Source: Isoperla grammatica (Eukaryota; Arthropoda; Insecta; Plecoptera; Perlodidae). Taken from it: a stretch of DNA of 64,000 nt. Numbering within the stretch: position 1 is the stretch's first letter; each line of letters opens with the position of its first letter. The notes under the pieces were generated by a model. The model was not told the origin of the DNA, ran no database searches, and saw nothing but the letters and a program-made list of their open reading frames with translations. Of this stretch, positions 45,849-57,644 are shown piece after piece. Location: contig OX246747.1 of the NCBI GenBank assembly GCA_945910005.1, forward strand, positions 34,381,635-34,445,634, read 5' to 3'. The position numbers and the translations under genes are program-made.

Positions 45849-45854
45849 AATAAA
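45849..45854 (+). terminator. Poly(A) signal of METAP2
   Basis: AATAAA, 122 bases after the METAP2 stop codon. Confidence 0.6.
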
Positions 45855-45859
45855 ATGTT

Positions 45860-47294
45860 CCGATTTTGGAAAACAACCTTCAACTCAAACAAAAGAAACA
45901 TGTAACGTCATTGTCCGTCATTAAAAGTTTTAACTGGCGAGCAGTTACTATCGTCGCTACACTAGTTTTTCTTCACATACTAACGTTGCAATTTTATTAT
46001 TTTGTTGTTTGTCGGTCGGTTCAATTCGTTTGCTCCATTGTTGTAGTCTGGACGGTTGGTAGCACAGCTATTATTGTTAAGGTATTTGATTACAAACTCC
46101 ATTTTTAAGATTATCCAGGACTCCGTTTGCTTTCTCCTTGCAGTCATCGAGAACAAAGATTAGAAATATAAAATTTACGTGTTCTACCGTTACACGCTCG
46201 ACAGAAGGTTGTATGTGCCTGTGCACAACATTGTTTGCCGATGGCCAATTCTTCACGGCAGGAATTGTGAAAATGTATTTTTAAGATTGTTTCTATAATG
46301 TTAAAAAAAGTCACATATTTAGACCCAACTTTTGAGTGTATATTGTTGCACATGCAAGACAAGGTCAAGTTTTCGCTCTAGGCAAGTGAAGGTCGTGATG
46401 TTCGTCCATTCGCTCGGATCGACTTTATCGAGGCTAGTTCTCGCGTGTTGGCCCAATAACCGTGGAGTGGTTCCCGCTAACTAATTATTTCACCCCTAAA
46501 GTAAGCAGAAACAGTTGAAGTGTGATTGTTGAAATAAAAAATCATCATAAACAGTATGTACTTACATGTCCCGTATGTAAACTCCCCGACATCGTGGCCA
46601 ACCACCGCAAAAACTTGACAAGGACGAAGAACGATGATCTCGCCAGATGTACCCAATCGACCGTGTCGTTTAGGGTGGCAACTACGTTGATGGAACTTGC
46701 CAGACTTAATTTTTATGGTTTACCAAGGCCAACAGAACAAACTCTCATTCTATTTCCATAGCTCACCACCAGGTCTAGTTATTGTGCTGCGATCACCTCA
46801 CATATAGGTCTGGAGTCTATCATTTAGTTTAGAAGCAAGTATGTATCTCTGTTAAAAATGTCACTAAGTATGCGTTCAACTCTCTATTGTAAAGGGACGA
46901 ACTTGTTCCACGGATTCTTCACGTCCGAGATAAAATATGTACTAACTAATATTACTTTTTACTTTCATAACTTTTTAAAGCTGTATTGTAACTCGTCGTG
47001 AGAAGCTGCCACGCGTTCACAGCTGGCGAGGCTGGTCAAGTCGTGATTACGACTGCAGAGGTGACCAAGAACTTATATTTTCTTCACATAACAAGTGAGC
47101 ACCATCTTGTACAGTGAATGTGTGTTAATTTTACTGATTATTACATTGAATAAAAGTCTGTCCTAAGCATCTTGACTTTTTAATGCTTCCTTCCTTCCTT
47201 CCTTCCATTGAGTGTGTATTGTAGGGTAGAGCTCCAATGGCTGTGGTTTTCTCGTCTACTGCTTGAACATCATAAATAACAATGTATACCAGAG
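45860..47294. other. Intergenic DNA after METAP2
   Basis: No gene recognised. A (CTTC)n run lies near 47187-47208. Short frames (for example one with a CPVC motif at 46522-46761) lack splice or promoter support. Confidence 0.4.
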
Positions 47295-47297
47295 TTA

Positions 47298-47824
47298 GGT
47301 CCAGTTTTACAATGTCCTAATAACTACTTATTTGTCAAATAGCTTGTTTTCTTCATGGCAACCACCAATCAAAACCCAAGTGATATCCTCCTAATAGCTT
47401 TATTGCTACTAATAACTTTCTTATAGGTAGCTTTCAATAGACGTCACGTGGCGGCCATTATGAGGTACACATTGTTTGTTTACATTTGTCCTGTCAATAG
47501 AAGACACATAGGTTATCCAGGAAATATCACAGTTCCAAGCCGTATAGATTGATGTGTGCTGGTAAAAGTTCAAGAAAATGATAACACATGCAACTGATTG
47601 TGTTCAAACAGAGTTTACGCGTTCTTAATTTGTTTTCAGTCATAATACGGAACCTTTGTTTGAAAACAGTTGATATGTCAGTAAAAGGACATCTGCAATA
47701 TTGCAACAATGCAGTTTCGGAAGAACGTAAACAAATGTTAACAGAGTACCTCAGTATGGCTACCGTGCGATACCGGAAATGACGTTATTGCAAGCTCCCT
47801 ATTAGGAGATTGTAAGACTGGCCC
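47298..47824. mobile_element. MITE, long sister of 37569-37714, with nested insert
   Basis: Ends GGTCCAGTTTTACAATGTCC and GGAGATTGTAAGACTGGCCC, flanked by TTA at 47295-47297 and 47825-47827. Its extra length is another element at 47424-47801. Confidence 0.85.
47424..47801. mobile_element. 378-bp MITE nested inside the previous one
   Basis: Starts TAGGTAGCTTTCAATAGACG and ends GCAAGCTCCCTA, flanked by TTA at 47421-47423 and 47802-47804. The empty site is visible in the 37569-37714 copy. It is the shorter reverse-oriented relative of 44089-44646 and carries GACGTCACGTG at 47440-47450. Confidence 0.88.
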
Positions 47825-47827
47825 TTA

Positions 47828-48765
47828 GACAAACAGCAGCTGGCATTGGGTCCCCACCGTACAATACACACTCGACGATACTATCAGTAGTAAATGGAGC
47901 CACAGGGTCCTCTGTCAGGGTCCCCGACCTTCGTTTAAATGGCATCTAAACAAGCGATCTAGGGTACAACAGTTAGAGCACATTCACATTGAAGAAGGAT
48001 AAGGAATAAATCAATGTTAAAGTGTTTTAGTGATATAAATTCTAGTTACTTGGTTGGCAAAGTTAAAAATAAGTACCTTCAGTTGGTGTTGCCTCCATGT
48101 CCCATCCAAGCCCCTATGACTCCATAGCAGTAGGCGGTGAAAATCTATTGCAAATTGAATGACGCCCTTAATATGGCATTCACGCTATTTTATTTGTAAA
48201 TTATCCATTTAAAAAAAAAAAAAAAAACATTAAGAAGCTCACCACAAACTTAACATTTTAGATTTTTAACAGTATCTGGTATAAATATACCATTTTATTG
48301 AAGCAGTTTCAATTATTAAAAACACCTATGAAAATTTGAATGTTGATCCACAAAGTCTCTGGATTACAAAAACCATGTTAATTCCATATTAATGGCAGCC
48401 TTCAATATGCAATAACGACCGCAGCGCCAGTGCGTCATCTAGACCTACTATAGAATTATTCCAACATCTTTGGTCGCATCGGATCGCAGAACTGACCCAG
48501 ATGTGGCACAGGTGGTGGTGGTGTGAAGGTCATTGCAATGCCTATTTGTTTCCAGCAGCAGCAAGTGAATACAAAGAGATGAGGATCATTCAAGGGAATG
48601 TTGTCACATCCCAGAATTCAGCTACCGAGTTCGCTAGATAAGCAGAAAATGACGCCGCGCTTGCTGTGCTGCCTTGTGCACTTGAATGCTACTGAACTCT
48701 GGGACGTGACTTAGGTGGACCTCTAGTTAATGAAAATATAAACCCAATTATTTCAACAATGCTTT
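47828..48765. other. Intergenic DNA, no recognised content
   Basis: Holds an A tract near 48211-48226. No exon, tandem array or terminal inverted repeat recognised. Confidence 0.35.
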
Positions 48766-48974
48766 TAATAATAAAAAAAATCGGCATACATAACATGGGA
48801 GGTATTTTTTACTGTCAGTACAAGGGATTCTGTATTACAAATCCAGTCTACAACTCGCCAACATGTCAAAGGCTATCCTGAACAACGTATTTCAGGGAGT
48901 CAAGCTCCAGCCCATCGGTGCGCGGCTTCTCGGCACATCTGTTATTTCATTGGCCCTCTGCAATCTTCTTCTCT

Positions 48975-51900
48975 TCAGCCCGGTTTGCGTCTCATTTTGA
49001 ACCCTGCTTTCGAGTCTGTCGCGTAACCCCAGCCAGTTCCGCTGCCGTCGACGCTCCTGTAGAAATTTCAACGATATCAAAACATGGAACACCAAATTAC
49101 AAAGTGCAACACAAAATGTTTTGATGGCCGTCTGTACGGTACAAGGTAATGTCTCGGCAATTGATAAGTAAAATGAAGCAGATATTATTTGGTTTACTCT
49201 AGCTTGCATAAGATTGAATTCATATATTTGAGCACAAGGAAGCATGGTCTCTCTTTTTGATCTGAAGGAAGTTTTGTTTTTAACATTTAATGTATCTCAT
49301 CAAACAATGTGAAAGACAAAAACAAAATGATTAGCGACATTCATTAGCAAATCGTATTTTTAAAGCTCCGGTAAAACTTGTACATAGCACAGTTTTGGAG
49401 AGGACAATTGGACGTAGTTATGCAGAAAGGAACCAACCCACACATATCTGAAAAATAGTTACAGCGGTTCTAGTATTACTTCTTATCATAAAATCTGCAT
49501 TAACCCCACGATATCTACAAAATCATGTTAAATACACTAGTTTTATGTAAATTTAAGGAGAAGAAAATATTTCCAAAAATATTTGTATTTTGGTTGCTAA
49601 TACGAAAAATGTTGGTTGGTTCCTTTCTGCTTACTAGGATCAGTCAACTACAAAAAATAAAATGTGGGTTGGTTCCTTTGCTTTTACTATATTTGATGAA
49701 ATAAAGTTTGACAAAAAGTGATGTATTAGGATTTTAAATGAATAGGTAGTAGTTTTTATATATGTGGATTAATTTAACTTTCAGTCCCGCCATGCTTCCA
49801 TTTTTGTAACATTAATCTCAATAATTGCAACGGCTTCCTACTCTGCTTTCAACATAAACATCCGGCCGAACTTTGGGTTCATAGATAGATATGGGATTCT
49901 TCTTTTTATCCTTAAAATCACATTTAAAAAATATAAATGTTCTGAAAACAACAACAACAAAATATAATGATCAGAATGGAAAGAAACATAAAATGTTGCA
50001 TTTTCAATCTCACATTAAACAACAAAGAACCAAGTGGGTTGGTTCCTTTCTGCAAAATACGAAATGTAGGATTTCTTGTGTAGCCTACCGGTAGCAGAAA
50101 AGAACCAAGTGGGTTGGTTCCTTTCTGCAAAATACGAAATGTTGAATTTTCTTGTGTGGGTTGGTTCTGGTGCGTATAGAAGGCAGCACATGTATAATAC
50201 TAAGTTGGGAATTAACACATACTTGGAGGCCTCTATTGTCGATGCTTGGAACTATTTTTCTAAAAAAAAAAATATTTGTGGGTTGGTTCCTTTCTGCATA
50301 ACTACGTCCAATTGTACCAATATAACATAAGTGCAAGAGCAAAGGGTACTATTTTACACATGATTAGGCCCGATAGATCAATAGGATACCAAAATAAGTT
50401 TTTCCATTGCACCCATAGTCAGGGTTGTTGGATAGGGGGTACTGGTATTGTCATATTTAAACCCATCCCATCTAATTAACTTATCTCAATTAAAATTACA
50501 AACATGTGTTAGGAAAGTTTGCACGAATTTAACTTGATATTTTCAGACATAGGCCTACAAGCAAAGGCCTTAATGCCATGTGACAAAAGGAAGCAGGTTT
50601 TACGGGGGTGGGGATCATTTAATACCACATTTCTGATCCAACCCTGAGCCTAGCTAGGTAACATATTATTTAAGCAATAAATAAAGCCTGACATCAACAG
50701 ACACGAACAAAATCGATGTCTATCTCTGCTAAAAGCTGGTACCTACATTCAGTCCTGCAGTCTTCTTAGTCTGCTGCTATCGGCTGTTCTGTTTTAGTGG
50801 CTATCTTCAGACGTGCGATGCAACTATCTTCCTAGACACTATTGCCATCAGCCAATGAGATGCATCTATCTTCCTAGACACTAGTGCCACCAGCCATTCA
50901 GATGTAGCTCTATCTTCCTAGACATTACAGCAACCATCCAGTGGAATGTAGCTATCTTCCTAGACTACAGTCAGTCACCAGCCAATGTGACGTAGCTATC
51001 TTCCTAGACACTACGGCAAACATCCAGTGACGTAACGCATCTACATCTCCCTAGACACTGCCACTGTCCAAGTTGGTACAATCTATATTATAGAATACTG
51101 ATTCACATGGTTGAAACACTTTTGCTCAAACTTACGCATTTAGTCATGTCTTAAAATGCAATAAAATAGTATCTAGGTCTATGAAAGAATCACAAATGTA
51201 TGCACTAACCACTAATGATGCCCAAGCTGTCACTACAAAATAAGTTAATATTCCAAACACCCAAAAAGAATAATTCAAATTTTTATTGAGACTGAATAAG
51301 AAAGAGTAAGAGATTGTAACATTACTAAATTAAAATTCCTAATAATATGCATTGATTTTATTTTACCAGTTCAGTGATTACTACTTTCTGCAATGCTAAC
51401 CGTCCAGTAGTAGCCACTTAATCGCAAATAGTGAGGTGAAGAGCTTATAAATTACAGTTAGTGGAGGGATAGCCTCAAGTATATACATAATAATGCAGCA
51501 TCCTAACGTTTGGTAGGTATGTGTTATACACTACATTGTTTGGGTTACATTTTGACCCACAACTAAACTTCACAGCTACTGTGGGAGTTATTTGAAATGA
51601 AGAGTTATTATTTCCAGATAGCCATGGGAGAATAACGGCCCAACAGAATATATATATAGGCATAAACACTGAACTGGTTGACTGATATTTCTGCATCATA
51701 CTATACACGATTATGAATCACTTTTGACTTGTTTGCGTGACTGGGAAAGTCTTGGTGAAAATTTGCACCTTGAATAAAGACTGTATTCACATTTTATTGC
51801 GTTCTCAATGTTGCTTTAAAACACGTTAGTGTAGAGGGTTGAAGACGCAATGCTAGCGGTTGTTTGTCTCCCACCCACCATATAGTCGGTAGTACTGCAT

Positions 51901-53391
51901 TACACAGCAGCACGCAATTTCCACGCGTATATAATATGATACCTGTTTTTGTAGCAGTTATCGGGTCTCTAAAAACACACTGGACCTGGTGGCAAGATTG
52001 TGCAACTACTGTTGCATTATCTTCTAAATGCCTACATACTTGGCAGGTCATACTTGGTGATAAGAATTTCTCATCAGTTACTAACGGCAAATCAAAGTTA
52101 AGAGAACAGTGGCACATCTACCAAATGCCACCTGACCATCGAAAGTAAATTACGCTGTTTTGGCTCCTGGTATGGCTGCTATACGCATTACATGAATACA
52201 CTCTATAATGAAATATGCAGGTTAAAAAGAAAAAGCTACATTTGATTAAATGATCAATTGACAAAATCAAATTATAAGCTTCTAAAGCAAATTGGGTCAA
52301 ATAAAAGAAATGTATTACACTACCAGTTATAGCTAGCCAAGCAGCTGAGCACCCAAGATCACTTACCAAAGCTTGCTAAATCGATAAACAGTCGCTACTA
52401 CAAACATAACTATGGACAGGCTTATGCAAATCTTGAGCTTAGCTGCAGATGAACTGGAGCCATAAAATACAGGATCGACATTAACTCATAGGTTGGTAGG
52501 TACCTTTAAACATGACAAAGCATTTATCAACTATAATATTGGGTAATAAATAATAAGATATCTTCCAAGTTTAAGGATATTGAGGATAACATCAGGGTTG
52601 TACTTGCCGATTGAGAATTGTGTACTCGGCCAGTTTCTTTTACAGTCACAGTTCTTGTTTAGAATCTACATAGATCTCACATCTACCATTAACACTAAAC
52701 TGGAAGTCTACCAGTCAAGCTAAGGAATGTCTAGCCTCCCAGCGGAACTTCAGTTATAGGCCTACATTCCCAAAAATATGAACGAAGTAAAATTGGGCTA
52801 CTGGGAAAATCCTAGACTAGGCCTATAATGAAATATTCAAATAAGGGGCCACTTGAATTCATTGTTAATTCTTTAATTTTTGGTCTCCTGAAAAGCTTAA
52901 AAATGAAGTTCCACTGTACTAGCCCTATGCTAGATTGAAGACCCCGAATAAAGAAATACCTAATTAAAAACGAAGTTTTATTGAAACATTCAAAGTTGTT
53001 TATTTTACATTATGTCTCACATGTGAATAAAATAGTAGTTTCTAATTTATTCCATAATGGATCTGATCCAAACTAACCTATGAAGTTTGAGCTGTCAACA
53101 ATTCTAGCAATGTTTTGCAAGTTTGTCTTTAGTTCCAATTATTATCGAGAAGGTAAGACAAGACATCTTGAGGTTCTGTATAAAATTGTCCACAGGTACG
53201 ATAATACTTAAATGCTAGATAAAAATAGAAACGATCGGTCCTTGCAATTGTACATACACATTCAATATGGGAGGCAAGCCCAAACAGGACAGTCTCAGGC
53301 CTATCCGATTGGTTGGTGCAATAAACATACCTGTGGATGCAAAAGGTACACCCAGAGGAACTAAAATCATCCCATTAAGAGACCCAGCTAC
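48975..53391 (-). CDS. Unrecognised small membrane protein, three C-terminal exons
   Basis: Three minus-strand segments with good splice sites join in phase. Exon 53331-53391 (acceptor TTTAATTTCAG, donor GTATGT) enters in phase 0 and leaves in phase 1. Exon 52367-52442 (acceptor TCATCTGCAG, donor GTAAGT) leaves in phase 2. Exon 48975-49056 (acceptor TTTCTACAG) ends in TGA. The joined frame is 72 residues. It has a hydrophobic stretch in the first exon (LNGMILVPLGVPFA), a clear transmembrane segment in the second (ICISLSIVMFVVATVYRF) and a polar end WGYATDSKAGFKMRRKPG. No family recognised. The start is unknown: either the ATG at 53368-53370 (65 aa) or exons upstream that would skip over the hnRNP A gene. 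An ATTAAA lies near 48766. Alternatively the first exon belongs to an hnRNP A 3'UTR. Confidence 0.5.
49404..50315. mobile_element. 912-bp element with 39-bp inverted ends and internal GGTTGGTTCC repeats
   Basis: The left end ACAATTGGACGTAGTTATGC and the right end are reverse complements over about 39 bases running into AGAAAGGAACCAACCCACA. The inner part repeats GTGGGTTGGTTCCTTTCTGC in both orientations (for example 50037-50056 and 50108-50127). No coding frame. The target duplication is unclear. Confidence 0.75.
50820..51065. repeat. ~43-bp minisatellite, about six diverged copies
   Basis: The block TATCTTCCTAGACACTA recurs with starts near 50825, 50866, 50910, 50952, 50996 and 51042 (period 41-46), separated by CAGCCA/CATCCAGTGAG-type words. 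Confidence 0.8.
51070..52360. other. Intron of the putative membrane-protein gene
   Basis: Nothing recognisable besides the predicted splice sites. Open frames at 51794-52148 have no domain and are judged chance. Confidence 0.35.
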
Positions 53392-53619
53392 CTGAAATTA
53401 AATATTTGGAAATTCCCATATAATGCCATCGTCTACCATATCAGACTGGATACTCTAACAATTAAAGCCAAATAACGAAGAGCTGAAGATTTTCCATAGC
53501 AAATAAATCGTTAGTAGGCTAGCCAAGTTCTAGCCTAACCATTCTCACAAAACCTGTTCCACTTGAATGCTGGGTCTCACGAAGGGCAAGCTATTTGTTC
53601 CTCTGAATCGCACAAAGAT

Positions 53620-54862
<1,243 letters not shown>

Positions 54863-54869
54863 ACAAAAG

Positions 54870-56181
54870 CCGACAAGGAGGCGTCACCTAAATAATTTAA
54901 ACGTTGAAATAGAGTACAATACAGATTTAAAAATTACAAAATTTGACGTTATAAATTCTATATTTTTATTTTTAACATTTAAAAACACTCTTTAGTTGTA
55001 ATAAACCCCAATATTTCTAATCAGATATGAAATTGCAGCCGCTAAATGGTACACAGCTTTCTAGACGCTTCTCAACTCAAGTTGTCGCGCGTCGACTTCC
55101 GGCACCGGCATTGCTCGCTTCCTCGTTGTTGTTGTTGTTGTTTTCCCTTGTCCTTGGGTCATTTAACTTGAATTTGTTTGTAATTTCTTGTTATTCTATG
55201 TTAGCACAATGAATATCTGACCCTAGAAATGGATTTTTAATAAAAGCATGCCTATCAACATCCACGGCTCTTGATTTGTTTACATTAGGCCTAGGTTTTA
55301 AGAGGACCTAGGCCCTAGGCCTGGCCTGGCCATGGCACTTGTCAACTTTTATTTTTTTTCGTAGGCCTCTGGCCTATTAATTTTACTGTTATTGGAACAC
55401 GGAAAATAATATCTGCTACAGAACAAGTGAGTCTATGGGCTGACATTCTTTAGCATGTATTCTGTATAATTCTTGTTGTATTTTGGAGTTATTCTAGCTT
55501 GTCGCCTAGGCCTAGGCCTAGGCCCCAGGCTGGGGGTAGGCCTAGGCCTGAACACAGGGCTAGGCAAAGATACTAACATTATAACTACGTTATTGGGCTA
55601 GGTCTAGGCCTAGGCCCCTACTTTCAGTCGAGCCTAGCCTCCACCAGTTATCGTTTCTGAATAATAGGCATAGACTTACAATCCTTGGCCCTAGGCTAGG
55701 CCTAAGCTAGGGGCCTAGGCCTAGTGCTGACTACACATCAGGCATTGGTAAGCCTAGGCTTAACAGCCAATCCTAGGGCCCAGGGAGACTTAACCTAGGA
55801 CCTAGGCCTAGGCTAGGCCTAGTTGTAGGGTGTGTGTGTCTGAAAGCCCATAAAACGTTGCTTGTTCTTGATGTGACGTCATCAACAAATGCTGACTGAT
55901 TGTTTCACTAGGCCTAGCTTTAATTATCCCAGGTTGTTAGGTCTACAGACATGTCCTGTATAATTATTTTACCTAGTGGGCCAGGGTCGTTTAAAAGCTG
56001 GGATCCTGACGATGTTGGTTTGCTGGAGCCCTGGGGACTCGAATTGGTAGTGAGGATATAGAAATTAACCTGGAAATACCTCGCTACCGCCCCCAGAGTT
56101 ACAGGCATGATAACGCAAAGTTCAACAACTATATGAAATGTTTGTTCTAGGTAAAAATCCTAGGCTAAAGCCTAGGAGGTT
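54870..56181. other. Divergent intergenic region rich in CCTAGG / AGGCCT words
   Basis: Between hnRNP A (minus) and Hakai (plus). From 55280 to 55830 the words CCTAGG, AGGCCT and TAGGCCTA recur dozens of times without a fixed period. A 61-codon frame at 55027-55212 is hydrophobic but unsupported. Confidence 0.5.
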
Positions 56182-57611
56182 ATGGAATCAGGTGTCGGAG
56201 GCGCAAAAGTAATGCGTGGCCGAGGACGCGGGAGAGGGAGGGCGAGGGGAAGGGCCCGCGGAAGGGCGCGTGGTCGCGGGAAGAAGATTGTGAAGGTACA
56301 CGACCGTACATGATAGATTCCCTTGTTGGGATGGTCTTCTCATTATTTTATCGATGCTACTTCTTTGGCATACAGAATTTATGAAAAATATCAATATCAT
56401 TGTGTTCTGTACGGAACATGTGTCATCTGTAGTCTGTACGTAACGATTGTCGTTCACAGACGATCGAGAGCGATGAGGAAGACATGCCGCTGCAGTTGCA
56501 ACTGCAGCCTGATGAAGAAAACATGGGCATGGTCGAAGGCCAGGACGAAAACTGTCATCCGACAAAAAGTAAGACTTCGTTTCGGCAGGGATGGCCAGTA
56601 TTATTTGTGAACTATAAGTTTTCAAAGAATATTGGATTGTATTCTTTAATCGTCTCCATCCATAGAATAAATAACTATCAATTATCTATGTATTGGTCTG
56701 TTGTTCGTTTGTTGTTTCTGTCACCGATGTGTGCCACTAGATTTAAGATTCCCTTTCTTGTACATACTTTTAAACATGTCCACATGATATTCACACTCTC
56801 TGGAGAAGAATGTTCGTACCATGTAAGTCCGAACCGAATGCCTATTCTTTGTTGCCAACTCCGGTTCTAGGTCCAGATTTGACGCCATCAACAATGTGTA
56901 GGCCTACGGCCGCCTACCCTCCTAGTTCATTAGTTGTTGACGATAAATGTTGATACCGTCACATCCGAACCTAGATCTAGCAACGACAGAGCGTCTTTCG
57001 GACACGTCCTAAGAATCGACGTGAATAGAGAAAGGAACGAAACGTTGCGATTGTTCTCTGTCCTCCAGTCGACCTCGAGGCCGACATATCGCAGTTGGAG
57101 GCGCCAACGTTTACGACGATAAACCGCGGCCCGCCCGAGCCGATGTTGCGACTACGGTGGGATCACCGCGTGAACCTCATCGGCGAGAAGGTGCTCAACC
57201 CGATGATACACTGCTGCGACAAGTGTCTTAAGCCGATACTCATCTACGGGCGGATGGTGAGTTACCGGTCTTGCGTGTGCCCTCCACACACTTGCATGCT
57301 ACTTATATTGACTTGAACTATTAGTGGTTTTAATTATGGTATTGGGCCGTACGGGGGGATGGGGAGACTGAACCTAAATCATGAGGTGGGGGGGGGTAAA
57401 TTTTATTATATTTTCTTCTCTTTACTTTTATTGTCAATTTTATTCATTATTTTACTTTAAAAATTTATTTCATTTTACTTCAGGGCATTTTATTATTTTA
57501 TTACCGGTTGTTTATGTTATGTATTGATATGAATAATATAGATGCCCACTTCGTAAATCTTGGGGGGAGGGTTGCCTCTGCCACCCTAGGGCCCAGCCGC
57601 AGAAGAGAGAG

Positions 57612-57644
<33 letters not shown>

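Noticed and set aside
46522..46761. Small zinc-binding protein frame with CPVC
   Set aside because: One cysteine pair, no second pair, no promoter or splice support.
49790..49830. ATGGCGGGACTGAAA as first exon of the membrane-protein gene
   Set aside because: It lies inside the 912-bp mobile element and downstream of two of the exons it would have to precede.
51794..52148. Overlapping open frames on both strands
   Set aside because: No domain, no codon bias, frames overlap on opposite strands.
55027..55212. Hydrophobic 61-codon frame upstream of Hakai
   Set aside because: Leucine-rich stretch from a (GTT)n run; no splice, promoter or homology support.
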